A model generated the notes under the pieces. The model ran no database searches. It had not been told where the DNA came from and saw nothing but the letters and a program-made list of their open reading frames with translations. This document shows positions 1-9,517 of a DNA stretch of 64,000 bases, in pieces (within the stretch, counting starts at the first letter, position 1; each line of letters opens with the position of its first letter). This DNA comes from Shewanella insulae (GTDB lineage: Bacteria; Pseudomonadota; Gammaproteobacteria; Enterobacterales; Shewanellaceae). The stretch is taken from positions 62,001 to 126,000 of the forward strand of contig NZ_WRPA01000010.1 in assembly GCF_009831655.1 (NCBI RefSeq), given 5' to 3'. The position numbers and the translations under genes were made by a program.

Positions 1-40
1 GGGTAAAGCCCTATCAGGCTGGAGTAAGAGTTCCTGCAAA

Positions 41-69
41 AAGGCCACATTATTATGTGGCCTTGTTTT
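41..69. terminator. bidirectional rho-independent terminator
   Basis: A perfect 10-bp stem (AAGGCCACAT / ATGTGGCCTT) with a 4-base loop is followed by GTTTTT on the plus strand; on the minus strand the stem runs into a short T tract. The stop codon of the minus-strand DUF2982-like gene lies in the loop, so the hairpin overlaps the 3' end of that gene. It probably also ends a plus-strand gene lying left of the window. Confidence 0.8.
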
Positions 70-718
70 TATATTCCCGAACCAGCGCGATAAATTCCCT
101 CGGCGCTCTGTCTAAACAATCTTCCGGCAGGTAAACATGGTAGCCCAGCTGAGCATTGAGCTGAGCGCAGCGCCGGGCAAACATCGCCTGCACCCCACTG
201 AAATCCATCCCTTCTAGTGTGATGGGAGAAAATTCTGAGTTGAGATAGTGCTCTAGGTCCGCAAGCTCACCGTCCAGATTTAGGGAGGAGATCAGCAGCG
301 GGCGCTGCTCGCTCAAGAGCCCTGTCGCCAGCCTGGGCGGAATATCGTCGATAAGCGGCAACAGGGATTTCAGCCTGACCCCTATGTAGGGCAGATCATG
401 ACTATCGAACGATTGAATGCTGCGGGGGATATCGACCCTTTGAATATTATCCCACTCAAGATAGATGCTCCCCCTGCGATGATGATATACCAGTCCCCTT
501 GGCCTCAGCTCAATGCTCACCTCGGGCTGCATCCATTTGGCGATTCCCAGCACGGTAAAGATCATGCCGAAGATAAAACAGACCATACCAGGCCCCATCA
601 GGCTCTTCGAGGCGATAAACATCCCCAGGGCGCAGATTAAGGCAATGCCCCCAATCAGGGTAAAGGTGCGCGCGTTGCGCTTGGTCACTGCGCGAATAAC
701 GATAGTTTCTTGCTCCAT
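53..718 (-). CDS. DUF2982-like membrane-anchored protein
   Basis: The predicted protein has about 221 residues. Two hydrophobic segments lie near residues 18-58 (around the GGIALICALGMF and GMVCFIFGMIF stretches). They are followed by a soluble, beta-rich part containing RGLVYHHRRGSIYLEWDNI, which resembles the PH-like folds of small bacterial membrane proteins. I recognise it as a DUF2982-type protein of Shewanella and relatives, with no known function. The ATG at 718 has GGAG close upstream. An in-frame TTG at 727 with GAGG upstream is an alternative start. The stop lies inside the terminator loop. Confidence 0.7.
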   Translation of the reverse strand: MEQETIVIRAVTKRNARTFTLIGGIALICALGMFIASKSLMGPGMVCFIFGMIFTVLGIAKWMQPEVSIELRPRGLVYHHRRGSIYLEWDNIQRVDIPRSIQSFDSHDLPYIGVRLKSLLPLIDDIPPRLATGLLSEQRPLLISSLNLDGELADLEHYLNSEFSPITLEGMDFSGVQAMFARRCAQLNAQLGYHVYLPEDCLDRAPREFIALVREYKNKAT

Positions 719-768
719 ACTCTCCAAATGCCCTCGGCGCCTCTCTGCCTATTTCCCGATAGGGTGAG

Positions 769-1509
769 TTAGTCAAAAAGTGAAAATTTAATCTTTAGCC
801 AGGCCTGCCCCAGATATTCATGGATCGAACGCTGGGAGGCTAACAAGTTGCGAGCGTCCAAGCGCCACCAATAGCCGCCCCGGGCGATAAAGTCTGCCGG
901 CGCCCCCTGAGGATTCATGCCTGCCAGATGAAAGATCATCATAGCTCTTGGCAGGTGGGTGGCCGAGGTCACCAGCCTGAAGGGTCTGTCACCTATCTCC
1001 CACTTGAGAAATTGTGCCTCCTCCAGGGTATCTTTGGCCAGGGGAAACTGAATGATCCGCTCTGGCTTCACCCCAAGCTCCATGGCGGCATTGGCCATCA
1101 CCTGCGCCTGGGACACGGCGTCGCTGCCGCTCCAGCCACTGACCACCAGCTGGCAATCCTGCCCTAGGCTAAGTTGTCTCACCCCTTCGGTAAGGCGCGC
1201 CAACGCGGTGGCAGACAGCTGCAGGGTGGCGCGATCGGCGATAGTGGAATCATGGCCACTTCCTAACACCATTACCAAGCAGGCGTTTTCAATCGGGTCG
1301 TTATTGACTGGGTATTGCCCCTCGAGCGAAGCGGTCAGCTGATAACTGCCCCATTGACTGCTCAGCAGCAACAAGATGGTAAAAGAGACAGTGATCAGCG
1401 CCTTAACGACTTTGCGTCGCCGCAGGATCAGAATCGCGATAAACAGACAAAATACCGACAGCGGGATCGGCATTAAGAGTTGTGAAATCAGTTTTTTTAC
1501 CCAGAACAT
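769..1509 (-). CDS. YdcF/ElyC/SanA-family (DUF218) inner-membrane protein
   Basis: A 246-residue protein with two N-terminal membrane segments (about residues 8-30 and 36-55) followed by a DUF218 domain. Typical motifs of that domain are visible: CLVMVLGSGH near residue 97, VSGWSG, and the SATHLPRAMMIF segment near residue 182. E. coli ElyC, of this family, is linked to lipid-carrier and envelope homeostasis under stress; the exact activity is unknown. The ATG at 1509 has AAGGA about 6 bases upstream. It lies downstream of the fructokinase gene with a 90-bp gap and may be co-transcribed with it. Confidence 0.75.
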   Translation of the reverse strand: MFWVKKLISQLLMPIPLSVFCLFIAILILRRRKVVKALITVSFTILLLLSSQWGSYQLTASLEGQYPVNNDPIENACLVMVLGSGHDSTIADRATLQLSATALARLTEGVRQLSLGQDCQLVVSGWSGSDAVSQAQVMANAAMELGVKPERIIQFPLAKDTLEEAQFLKWEIGDRPFRLVTSATHLPRAMMIFHLAGMNPQGAPADFIARGGYWWRLDARNLLASQRSIHEYLGQAWLKIKFSLFD

Positions 1510-1530
1510 GGCTATCCTTGCCCCTATGCT

Positions 1531-1556
1531 TTGCCCCCAATGAAAAGTGGGGGCAA
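1531..1556. other. inverted repeat in gap between mak and the ydcF-like gene
   Basis: TTGCCCCCA and TGGGGGCAA form a perfect 9-bp stem around an 8-base A-rich loop. There is no T tract on the minus strand, so it is not a clear intrinsic terminator. It could be a leader structure for the downstream gene or a 3'-end stabiliser for the fructokinase mRNA. Confidence 0.4.
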
Positions 1557-1599
1557 GTGTAACCTAGGGTTGCAAGGAAGTCATTAGCAGAGAAAGTCA

Positions 1600-2490
1600 T
1601 TACCAGAGCCAGGCGGCGCCGCGAACCCCGGATGAGCCCCCATACATGTTTTTCACCACGGGGGTGCGGCATTCACCGCCCAGCACGTACTTTGACAAGA
1701 CTTCGGGCAATCTCGGGTAGATGGCGTCAATATTTGAGACACCGCCGCCCAAAACGATAATGTCAGGGTCGAGCATGTTGATCATGTGGGCCAGCGAGCG
1801 CGCCAGACGATCGATAAAGCGCTCAAATGCCGCAGTTGCCAACGCTTCGCCCTCCTCCATACGACGGGCGATTTCAATACCGCTCGGTGCATCGCCACCG
1901 GCGGCCTTATAGTCGCGCACAAAGCCTGTGCCAGAGATAAAGGTTTCGATGCAGTCTTTGTTGCCGCAGAAGCATTCGGTCGAGTTAAACTCATCGGGCG
2001 TCATCCAGGGCAGCGGATTATGGCCCCACTCACCGCCGATGCCATTGCCACCGCCATGCACCTTGCCATTGATAGCGATACCGCCGCCGCAGCCAGTGCC
2101 TATGATCACCCCAAACACCAGCCCCTTACCTGCCGCGGCGCCGTCTGTCGCCTCGGAAACGGCGAAACAGTTGGCATCATTGGCCACCCGCACCTCTCGG
2201 TCAAGGCGCGCGCCGAGGTCCAGATCCAAGGGGTGACCGTTGATCCAGGTAGAGTTGGCATTCTTTACTAAGCCTGAGAAGGGGGAGATCACGCCGGGAA
2301 TACCGACGCCTACGGTGCCTGTCAGCCCAAGGCTAGTCTCCGCCTCATTGACGAGCGATTCGATGGCATCCAGGGTCGCATTGTATTCACGCGGTGTGGG
2401 GATCCGCTTCCTAAACAGCTCCTTACCGGCTTCACTCAGGGCCACCAGCTCAATCTTAGTGCCCCCTAGGTCTACACCCATTCTCATCAT
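1600..2490 (-). CDS. mak: ROK-family fructokinase
   Basis: This sugar kinase phosphorylates a hexose with ATP in the cytoplasm; close similarity to E. coli Mak (YajF) points to fructose. The ROK features are present: the N-terminal phosphate loop DLGGTK near residue 7, VGVGIPG near residue 62, the [10 protein letters not shown] loop, the GHNPLPW motif, and the zinc-binding CFCGNKDC cluster followed by ETFISGTGF. The C-terminal [14 protein letters not shown] is also typical. About 296 residues is the normal length. The start at 2490 ([10 protein letters not shown]) has GGAG 6 bases upstream; a TTG at 2502 also exists. An N-acetylglucosamine kinase is possible but less likely. Confidence 0.85.
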   Translation of the reverse strand: MMRMGVDLGGTKIELVALSEAGKELFRKRIPTPREYNATLDAIESLVNEAETSLGLTGTVGVGIPGVISPFSGLVKNANSTWINGHPLDLDLGARLDREVRVANDANCFAVSEATDGAAAGKGLVFGVIIGTGCGGGIAINGKVHGGGNGIGGEWGHNPLPWMTPDEFNSTECFCGNKDCIETFISGTGFVRDYKAAGGDAPSGIEIARRMEEGEALATAAFERFIDRLARSLAHMINMLDPDIIVLGGGVSNIDAIYPRLPEVLSKYVLGGECRTPVVKNMYGGSSGVRGAAWLW

Positions 2491-2518
2491 ACTCTGCTCC
2501 AATCTTCTTCTCGTTATC

Positions 2519-2680
2519 TAATACCAATCCGAGTAAATAGCTGACCATCCTAGCTTGTTAGAACGTTCGATAACTGCGTTAGATTTTTTGATTGTAGAAT
2601 AACTACTTATCGAAAAATTCTGACTTATTTTCAAACGTTTTTGCAACGCTATTTCTGCTCACTTACTGAGGTTAGTATTA
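2519..2680. repeat. possible short mobile repeat (MITE/REP-like) between mak and cysQ
   Basis: The noncoding stretch begins with TAATACCAA and ends with TTAGTATTA, an inverted copy with one mismatch. The right end includes the cysQ stop codon. The inside contains AT-rich partial inverted segments and no gene. The sequence TAATACCAAT occurs again at 18173. I recall similar dispersed sequences from Shewanella genomes but cannot search for copies, so this is only a candidate. Confidence 0.3.
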
Positions 2681-3472
2681 CTTATCGCACCAGTGCTTTG
2701 CGGTGGCGATAAAATAGGGATTTAAAATCGCTTCTTTCTGGTTATAGTCCAGCACCTGGCCTTTATCGGCGTTCACCACCTTGCCACCGACACTCTCCAA
2801 TACCGCCTGTGCGGCCGCCGTGTCCCACTCACTGGTGAGCCCGAGACGCGGATAGATATCCGCCTTACCCTCGGCCAATAGGCAGAACTTTAACGAACTG
2901 CCGATGCTGGTCATTTCATGCTCGCCCAAAGTCTCAAGGTAAGCCGCAAGGCCTGGGCTCACATGGGAACGGCTGCCGACAACTCTGGGGACACTCGGCG
3001 CCACAACCGCCAGTTGGTTCAAATCTGTCACCCCATCGGCACTGGCCAGCCAGGCACCGAGATGCAGGGCGCCGTAATAACACTTGTCCAGCACGGGAGC
3101 ATAGACCACGCCGGCCAGGGCGCGGCCCTTGTCGATAAACGCAATATTAACGGTGAACTCACCGTTACGCTTGATGAACTCCTTGGTGCCATCCAGCGGA
3201 TCGATCAGCCAATATTGCTGCCACTGTTTGCGGGTCTCCCAGGGAATATCGGCGGCCTCTTCGGACATCACGGGGATCTCCGGAGTCAAACGAGCCAGCG
3301 CCTCGACAATCACCTTGTGGCTGGCCAGATCGGCAGCAGTCACTGGGCTATCATCGGCCTTGGCCTGAACATCCATCTGTTCGCTGCCATAGACCTGCAT
3401 GATGGCCTCGCCCGCGGCCTTGGTAATCTCGACCAACTCACCTAACCATTCTTGCTTAAATATATGACTCAC
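2678..3472 (-). CDS. cysQ: 3'(2'),5'-bisphosphate nucleotidase
   Basis: CysQ removes the 3'-phosphate from PAP, the by-product of PAPS use in sulfate assimilation. It belongs to the Mg2+-dependent, Li+-sensitive inositol-monophosphatase superfamily. The metal-site motifs are visible: MSEE near residue 70, DPLDGTKEF near residue 93 and EWDTAAAQAV near residue 214. The 264-residue length is normal. The start is GTG (3472) with a weak ribosome site; the next in-frame ATG would remove conserved sequence. The gene stands near cysC, cysN and cysD, in line with its role, but is separated from them by wzi. Confidence 0.9.
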   Translation of the reverse strand: MSHIFKQEWLGELVEITKAAGEAIMQVYGSEQMDVQAKADDSPVTAADLASHKVIVEALARLTPEIPVMSEEAADIPWETRKQWQQYWLIDPLDGTKEFIKRNGEFTVNIAFIDKGRALAGVVYAPVLDKCYYGALHLGAWLASADGVTDLNQLAVVAPSVPRVVGSRSHVSPGLAAYLETLGEHEMTSIGSSLKFCLLAEGKADIYPRLGLTSEWDTAAAQAVLESVGGKVVNADKGQVLDYNQKEAILNPYFIATAKHWCDK

Positions 3473-3701
3473 AATATAAATTCTCTTCGCCCTAGATTGC
3501 CTTAGTATGCCATCTCTGGGCCTAAGAATTTAATAACAATTTGATCATACTTTTCGTAAAAGATACTAAGCTAGCGGCGCGGCGGTGAAAAGCCTTTCCC
3601 CTCGCCTTGCATTCGTATTCAACTTTCCTCCAAGCTTGTTAGCTAGCCGAAAAGCGAGTTACAAACCGATAACCTTTCACCCTCATTATCTTGGCAATTT
3701 A

Positions 3702-3739
3702 TCACCCTGAACTCACCCTTAGGTCACCTAAAAGTCACC
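3702..3739 (+). promoter_or_regulatory. four TCACC direct repeats with exact 11-bp spacing upstream of wzi
   Basis: TCACC starts at 3702, 3713, 3724 and 3735, always 11 bp apart and on the same helix face. An out-of-phase TCACC lies at 3677. Direct repeats with 11-bp period are typical binding arrays for dimers of OmpR/PhoB-family response regulators. The array ends about 57 bp upstream of the candidate -35 box of wzi. Which regulator binds is unknown. Confidence 0.5.
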
Positions 3740-3796
3740 TCAGCAACACAAAGAAACCAATCAACTTGATTTACTTAGCACATATCGATATTTCCC

Positions 3797-3824
3797 TTGT
3801 TAATTAGCCGATTAATCATAATAT
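3797..3824 (+). promoter_or_regulatory. candidate sigma-70 promoter of wzi
   Basis: TTGTTA (3797-3802) and TAATAT (3819-3824) are separated by 16 bp and lie about 35 bp upstream of the wzi start. Both hexamers are near consensus. The rest of the 3473-3857 gap, which contains the 11-bp repeat array, shows no gene. Confidence 0.5.
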
Positions 3825-3857
3825 TCGCGCAAAAGTTCAACCGATAAAGATGACCTG

Positions 3858-5324
3858 ATGAAGCGATACCTAACCGTTCCCCTCCTACTGATTAGCTGCC
3901 ATTCGGCCTATGCCGCCTGGTGGATAGAACCGACAGACCTGCCCCTGCGCGCCGACATTCAACTGCTCGCCGATACGGGGGTGATCAAGCAGCCAATAAC
4001 CACCTATCCCCTGATGTGGGCGGGGCTCAAACAAGATCTCGATAACGCCCAGTTGCCCGACCTCTCCCCTGCTCAAGGGGCGGCCTACGACAGAGTCATG
4101 AGCGCCTACGCTAGAGACCATCGAGGCGTCAGTACCCGTATCGGCCTAGGCGCCGCCACAGACAGCGCACGCTTCTTGGGCTTTGGTCATGATTATAGAG
4201 ATAAGGCAGAAGCCAAGGTGGATCTAGAGGTCACAAAGGAGTGGTTTAGCGGACGCCTCTCGGCCAGCTACCATCAAGACCCCATAGATGGTAACAGCAG
4301 CCGACTGGATAACAGCTTCGCCGCCGTCAGCCTGGGCAACTGGATCATCAGCGCCGGTGCGCAGCAAAAATATTGGGGGCCGGGCTGGGACACGGGCCTG
4401 ATCCAGACCACCAACGCCCGACCTATGCCGGGCATTACCTTGAGCCGTAACAACAGCGCCGCCTTCGAATCACCTTGGCTAAGCTGGGTAGGCCCCTGGA
4501 CCTTCACCACCAGCTTCAGCCAAATGGAGAGCGACCGCTTCGTACCCGATGCCAAACATTGGGGCGCCCGTGGCACCCTAAGGCCCATCTCAAAACTGGA
4601 GCTCGGCTTCTCCTGGACCATGCAGTGGGGCGGCGAGGGTTATGGCAACAGCCTAAGTGACTGGTGGGATGGCCTGTTTAACGGCGGGAAATCAGAAAAC
4701 GAGATAGATAACGGCCAGGAAAATATGCTCGCGGGTTATGACTTTCGCTGGTCCGACACCGTCTTTGGCATTCCCTATGGCATCTACTTCGAGCGAACCC
4801 ATGAAGACTATCACCATGACAAAAATAAGCTGATCAATGCGGCCAATCTGGGGGGCATAGACTTCATGCTTCAAGGACTTAACACACGAGTCTTTATCGA
4901 ATACGCAGATACCAAGGTGGCCTGTGGCATCGACCCTAATGCCTATAACTGTCTTTACGAGCATGGCTTCTACCAGAGTGGCTATCGCTACTACGGCAGG
5001 AGTCTGGGCAGCACCTATGATAATGATTCAGAGACCTTGGTCCTTGGTGGTATCACCCAGCTGGGCGACGGCCACAGCATCACCAATAAGCTGCGCTGGC
5101 TAAGGCTCAACACCGATGGTATCGACACTGGCAATGACACCGGCGGCAACCCCGTCTCCCCCGGTGAATATGAGCGTGTCTATCAGTTCGATACCAGCTA
5201 CCACAGACCCTGGCAACAGGGCACGCTCAAGCTCGGCGGCACTGTGAGTTATCGCCAGTTTGTCCATAACGGCGGTCACGACTGGGACACCAGCCTGTAT
5301 GCCCTGTGGGAGAGGCGCTTCTAA
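3858..5324 (+). CDS. wzi: Wzi-family capsule assembly outer-membrane beta-barrel
   Basis: The 488-residue product starts with a signal peptide (MKRYLTVPLLLISCHSAYA, cleavage near residue 19). A short alpha-helical part follows (WIEPTDLPLRADIQLLADTG), then a long barrel with many alternating aromatic strands, ending in aromatic FxxxxxERRF-like residues typical of outer-membrane barrels. E. coli K30 Wzi (479 residues) holds capsule on the cell surface as a lectin-like barrel. The gene is alone on the plus strand, about 6 kb from the polysaccharide locus, with its own promoter and a hairpin terminator. Family membership is firm; the bound polymer is inferred. Confidence 0.85.
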   Translation: MKRYLTVPLLLISCHSAYAAWWIEPTDLPLRADIQLLADTGVIKQPITTYPLMWAGLKQDLDNAQLPDLSPAQGAAYDRVMSAYARDHRGVSTRIGLGAATDSARFLGFGHDYRDKAEAKVDLEVTKEWFSGRLSASYHQDPIDGNSSRLDNSFAAVSLGNWIISAGAQQKYWGPGWDTGLIQTTNARPMPGITLSRNNSAAFESPWLSWVGPWTFTTSFSQMESDRFVPDAKHWGARGTLRPISKLELGFSWTMQWGGEGYGNSLSDWWDGLFNGGKSENEIDNGQENMLAGYDFRWSDTVFGIPYGIYFERTHEDYHHDKNKLINAANLGGIDFMLQGLNTRVFIEYADTKVACGIDPNAYNCLYEHGFYQSGYRYYGRSLGSTYDNDSETLVLGGITQLGDGHSITNKLRWLRLNTDGIDTGNDTGGNPVSPGEYERVYQFDTSYHRPWQQGTLKLGGTVSYRQFVHNGGHDWDTSLYALWERRF

Positions 5325-5379
5325 ACCGAAAATTATGTTAATGCAGAGGCTTAGATAGGGGAAAAGAGTCGATAATTAT

Positions 5380-5401
5380 GGCGCCGAGTGGCTTCGGCGC
5401 C
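5380..5401 (+). terminator. hairpin after wzi
   Basis: GGCGCCG and CGGCGCC form a perfect 7-bp GC-rich stem with an 8-base loop, followed by TTATAAGATT, a poor T tract. It lies between the convergent wzi and cysC genes and probably ends wzi transcription, possibly in both directions. Confidence 0.5.
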
Positions 5402-5455
5402 TTATAAGATTGGTTGACACAAGCGCCAGGCTTATTGCATCACCGCCCCAAAGTC

Positions 5456-6091
5456 TTAGGCGATAGACAATATCCCCTGCTGAGCGAGATAGTCCACCAC
5501 CTGCTGCGCGCACTGTTCCACAGACTGCTCGGCGGTCTTGACGTGCACCTCTGGGCTCATTGGCGCCTCATAGGCCGAATCTATGCCTGTGAAGTGCTTT
5601 ATCTCTCCGGCGCGCGCCTTCTTGTAGAGCCCCTTGGGATCGCGCTGCTCGCACACCGCCAGCGGCGTATCGATAAAGACCTCGATAAACTGACGAGCTG
5701 ACAAGAGATCTCTCACCAACTGGCGATCGGCGGCAAATGGCGAGATGAAGGCGGTCGACACCAGAGTCCCGGCATCGACAAATAGCTTGGCCACCTCGCC
5801 GATACGACGAATGTTCTCTACCCTGTCCTCATCGGAGAACCCAAGATCGCCATTGAGCCCATGGCGCACATTATCGCCATCGAGCACATAGGTCTTACAG
5901 CCCTTGTCATGGAGCAGACGATCGACCGCGTTGGCCACAGTTGACTTACCCGAACCACTCAGGCCGGTAAACCAGAGCACGGCCCCCTGATGGCCGTTGG
6001 CCTGTTCGCGCTCCTCATGAGACACGCTGGCCTGATGCCACTGAACATCGCTGGATTTAACATGAACATCGACTGTCTTATAGGGGGACAT
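5456..6091 (-). CDS. cysC: adenylyl-sulfate (APS) kinase
   Basis: CysC phosphorylates APS to PAPS with ATP, the second step of sulfate activation. The Walker A loop GLSGSGKST lies at residues 43-51, followed by [20 protein letters not shown], the APS-binding region of the family. [22 protein letters not shown] and FTGIDSAYE are also characteristic. The 211 residues match stand-alone bacterial APS kinases. The ATG at 6091 has AAGGA 7 bases upstream. It is the last gene of the cysD-cysN-SLC13-cysC group, 62 bp after the permease. Confidence 0.95.
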   Translation of the reverse strand: MSPYKTVDVHVKSSDVQWHQASVSHEEREQANGHQGAVLWFTGLSGSGKSTVANAVDRLLHDKGCKTYVLDGDNVRHGLNGDLGFSDEDRVENIRRIGEVAKLFVDAGTLVSTAFISPFAADRQLVRDLLSARQFIEVFIDTPLAVCEQRDPKGLYKKARAGEIKHFTGIDSAYEAPMSPEVHVKTAEQSVEQCAQQVVDYLAQQGILSIA

Positions 6092-6153
6092 CGGCTTTCC
6101 TTAACGAGTTAACTGCAAAACAATTGGCATAGATTCGGTCTACCATCTATCGC

Positions 6154-7881
6154 CTAAAACGGGAAAAACACAGGCACGGCCAACAAGACGATGGCACCAT
6201 AGGTCAGGCTCACGGGCACGCCCACCTTAACAAAATCCATCAGGCGATAGCGACCTGCGTTATACACCATGAGGTTGGTCTGATAGCCATAGGGGCTGAT
6301 GAAACTGCCGCTGGCGGCAAAAGCAACCGTCATCACAAATGGCAGGAAATCGACCCCGAAGCCCAGGGCAATGCTGTAGGCGATGGGAAACATCAGCGCC
6401 GCGGCGGCGTTATTGGTAATAAGCTCCGTCATCAGCCAAGTCGCCAAATAAACCAGCAGCAGGGCCAACATCAGATGCTGTTTGTCCGCAGTGCCCTCCA
6501 CCCAATTGGCAACCATCTCAGCCACACCGCTATTGACCAGGGCATGAGAGAGCAAGATGGCCGAGGCGACCACCAGCCAGATATCCACCGGGAAGCGGCG
6601 CACCACCTCGTTAACATTAAGGCACTGGCTGAAGATCAACACACCCAGTAATAGCAGCATCCCCTGCAGCATCTCCACCACACCGGTGGCGGCCAGGACG
6701 AGTGTGAGCACGAAACCGCCGATGGAGATCCAGGCCTTCTTGCCGTTGATACGTGTCTCGGGCTCAACACCACTGATCACGATAAAGTTCTTGCTGATGT
6801 TGTGGCGGGTAAGGAAGTCCTTACCTACGGCCAGCACCAAGAAGTCGCCCGCCTTGATCTGCACCTCACCGAGCTTGCCGGAGATCTCTTCACCATCGCG
6901 GCGAATGGCCACGGCGGCGGCGTCAAACAGGGCCCTAAAGCCCGCCTTCTTCATGGTCTTACCCACCAGCAGGCTCTCCTGCTTGACCACCACCTCGGTG
7001 AGGTTAGTGTCGAGCAGACCATTTTTTTCGGCAAACATCTCAAGGCCAGAGAACTGGCTGAGCTGCATCACCTTGGCGATATCGCCACTGAAGATGAGCC
7101 TGTCGTCTTGCTGCAGTACCTCGGTGGGCGTCACCGGGCTAATGAGGCGGCCATTACGCACCACCTCCACTAGGAACAGGGATTCGAGATGCCTGAGACC
7201 ATTATCTTCCACAGAACGGCCGATCAGCTCAGAGCCGGCCACCACCTTGGCATCGATAAAATAGCCCTTAGAACAGGTCTCCTGATGGGCGATATCCGGC
7301 AACCATCTCGACGCGATACGCAGCACCAAGCCACACCCCAGTACCAGCAAGGCACCGATGGCGGTAAAGGAGAAGAAAGAGAGCGACTGGTTTGAGGCGT
7401 CGATCACCATGCTGTTGACGATAAGGTTGGTTGAGGTACCGACCAGGGTCAAGGTGCCCCCCAGGATCGCCGCGTAAGAGAGCGGTAGTAATAACTTACT
7501 CGCCACATGGTGGGGATTATTGCGAATGGGCGACAACAGGGTGGCCACGACGGCTGTGTTGTTGAGTAAAGCTGAGCTAAGCGCCGTCATGCCAAACAGG
7601 CGCAGCCAGGTGGTGCGGTAGCCGCTGACGATCACCTTAGCGGCGATGATCCGCAGCAGCCGGGTCTTCTCCAACGCAAAAGAGCAGAGAATAAGCAGCA
7701 CCAAGGTCACCAAGCCCGGGTTAGACATGCTGGAGAGCAGCTGCTCTTTGGTCACTAGGTTAAACGCCACTAGCACCAGCAGGGTCACACCAAACACCAG
7801 CGCCGGCCGGTTTTGGAAACGCACCAACCCCACGATAGTCGCGAGGAAGATGGCGATGGTGAGATAAGCGTTAAATGTCAT
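6154..7881 (-). CDS. SLC13/ArsB-type anion permease with two TrkA-C domains, probable sulfate transporter
   Basis: The 575-residue protein has N-terminal membrane helices (about 1-190), a cytoplasmic part with two TrkA-C (RCK_C) domains (about 205-370; ELIGRSVEDNGLRHLESLFLVEVVRNG and LLVGKTMKKAGFRALFDAAAVAIRRDG regions), then further helices to the C-terminus. The anion-site signatures NNTAVVATLLSP, GTSTNLIVN and TNNAAAALMFPI are present. The family moves sulfate or dicarboxylates with Na+ or H+. Its place between cysN and cysC makes sulfate the likely substrate. No ABC-type cysPTWA genes occur in the window. Confidence 0.85.
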   Translation of the reverse strand: MTFNAYLTIAIFLATIVGLVRFQNRPALVFGVTLLVLVAFNLVTKEQLLSSMSNPGLVTLVLLILCSFALEKTRLLRIIAAKVIVSGYRTTWLRLFGMTALSSALLNNTAVVATLLSPIRNNPHHVASKLLLPLSYAAILGGTLTLVGTSTNLIVNSMVIDASNQSLSFFSFTAIGALLVLGCGLVLRIASRWLPDIAHQETCSKGYFIDAKVVAGSELIGRSVEDNGLRHLESLFLVEVVRNGRLISPVTPTEVLQQDDRLIFSGDIAKVMQLSQFSGLEMFAEKNGLLDTNLTEVVVKQESLLVGKTMKKAGFRALFDAAAVAIRRDGEEISGKLGEVQIKAGDFLVLAVGKDFLTRHNISKNFIVISGVEPETRINGKKAWISIGGFVLTLVLAATGVVEMLQGMLLLLGVLIFSQCLNVNEVVRRFPVDIWLVVASAILLSHALVNSGVAEMVANWVEGTADKQHLMLALLLVYLATWLMTELITNNAAAALMFPIAYSIALGFGVDFLPFVMTVAFAASGSFISPYGYQTNLMVYNAGRYRLMDFVKVGVPVSLTYGAIVLLAVPVFFPF

Positions 7882-8042
7882 AGTTTGATTTCTTAAGCCT
7901 CAGGCTAACTGTCGCAGGTCGGTGTTTGCCACCAAAATGATGTTAAACACCTTACTTAGTGCTAGCCCTTGGCCTCAACTGTCCATAACTGATATCGGTG
8001 ACTGATATCTGTCACTAATATCTGCCAATAAGATATAGGTAA

Positions 8043-9452
8043 TTAGGCCTTGGAAATATCCTTCACTCCCCAGTGCGGGAAATGCTTACGCACTAAGGCG
8101 TTCATTTCCAGCTCGAAGGCCGAGATCTCACGTTGCTTGCCCTTACCTGCATCGATCGCCTTGCGGATCATGCCCGCCCCCACAGTCACATTGGTGAGCC
8201 TGTCGATGATGATGAAGGCGCCCGTGGCACGATTATCTTCATAGGCATCAAACTGCACAGGCTCGGTAACCGAGAAGTGACAGTTGCCCATCTCGTTCAG
8301 CGCCAATTGCTGAGCGCTATGCTGGGTCAGATGGTTGATATCCACCTTGTAGTTGATGGCATCGGCATAACCGTATACCGCCTTGCTGCCAAGCTTTAGC
8401 GCATATTCTCTGTCGACACACAGCGGCTCTTCGGTCATCCACACCACGTCGGCCTCGAAATGAGTGGTCGAGTTAGGCTTATCGTGAGGACGCACCAGCA
8501 TGTCACCACGGCTGACGTCTATCTCATCGGTGAGCGTAAGTGTCACCGCCTGCCCGGCAACTGCCTTTTCAAGCTCGCCGTCGAAGGTCACGATTGACTT
8601 AATGCGGCTCTCTTTGCCTGATGGTAAGGCTGCGATGGTGTCACCGACACGGATCTCTCCCGATGCTACCGTGCCACAGAAGCCCCTGAAGTCGAGATTT
8701 GGACGATTGACATATTGCACCTGGAAGCGGAACGATTCGCTCCTGTCCTGCTCCACGGAAACCGTGTTGAGCAGCTTGATCAGGGTCGAGCCCGGATACC
8801 AAGTCATGTTCTCGCTCTCGTTTACCACGTTGTCGCCCTTGAGCGCAGAGATAGGCACAAAGCGCACATCGCTAAAGGTAAGATCTTTGGCAAACTCGCG
8901 ATACGCCTTCTTGATCCCCTGATAGATCCCCTGGTCGTAGCCGACCGCATCCATCTTGTTGATGGCGATGATCACATGTTTAATGCCCAGCTGTGAGCAG
9001 ATATAGCTGTGACGACGTGTCTGTACCTGCACCCCATGACGGGCATCGATCAGGATAATGGCCAGATCGGATGTCGAGGCGCCCGTGGCCATGTTGCGGG
9101 TGTACTGCTCGTGGCCCGGGGTGTCGGCGATGATAAATTTACGCTGCTCGGTGGCAAAATAACGGTAAGCCACATCGATAGTGATTCCCTGCTCTCGCTC
9201 CGACTGCAGGCCATCGACCAGCAGGGCCAGGTCAAACGCCTGATCTGTGGTGTTAAAACGCTTGGAATCTTTCTCGATAGCCGCCATCTGATCTTCGAAG
9301 ATCATCTTGCTATCGAACAGCAAGCGGCCGATCAGGGTCGACTTGCCGTCGTCCACGCTGCCACAAGTCAAGATGCGCAACATATCTTTGTTTTCGTGAA
9401 GCTTTAGGTAACCTTCGATATCGGTCTGCAATAATGTGTTTTCAGTCGTCAT
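8043..9452 (-). CDS. cysN: sulfate adenylyltransferase subunit 1 (GTPase)
   Basis: CysN is the GTPase subunit of ATP sulfurylase; GTP hydrolysis drives APS formation by CysD. The elongation-factor-like G domain shows G1 GSVDDGKST (about 31-39), [12 protein letters not shown] (G3) and NKMD (G4), followed by two beta-barrel domains. The chosen ATG (9452, [11 protein letters not shown]) fits the family N-terminus and gives 469 residues. The in-frame ATG at 9503 would overlap cysD's 3' end and adds 17 non-conserved residues. CysC is encoded separately, not fused. Confidence 0.93.
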   Translation of the reverse strand: MTTENTLLQTDIEGYLKLHENKDMLRILTCGSVDDGKSTLIGRLLFDSKMIFEDQMAAIEKDSKRFNTTDQAFDLALLVDGLQSEREQGITIDVAYRYFATEQRKFIIADTPGHEQYTRNMATGASTSDLAIILIDARHGVQVQTRRHSYICSQLGIKHVIIAINKMDAVGYDQGIYQGIKKAYREFAKDLTFSDVRFVPISALKGDNVVNESENMTWYPGSTLIKLLNTVSVEQDRSESFRFQVQYVNRPNLDFRGFCGTVASGEIRVGDTIAALPSGKESRIKSIVTFDGELEKAVAGQAVTLTLTDEIDVSRGDMLVRPHDKPNSTTHFEADVVWMTEEPLCVDREYALKLGSKAVYGYADAINYKVDINHLTQHSAQQLALNEMGNCHFSVTEPVQFDAYEDNRATGAFIIIDRLTNVTVGAGMIRKAIDAGKGKQREISAFELEMNALVRKHFPHWGVKDISKA

Positions 9453-9517
9453 GGTATTTCTCGTATTCGTTATCTGCTGCGTACCTGGCCAATGAGCCGT
9501 CAATGCGATGACTTGAG

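Noticed and set aside
9452..9503. Longer CysN start (ATG at 9503)
   Set aside because: It would add 17 non-conserved residues and lie close to the cysD stop; the internal ATG fits the family start.
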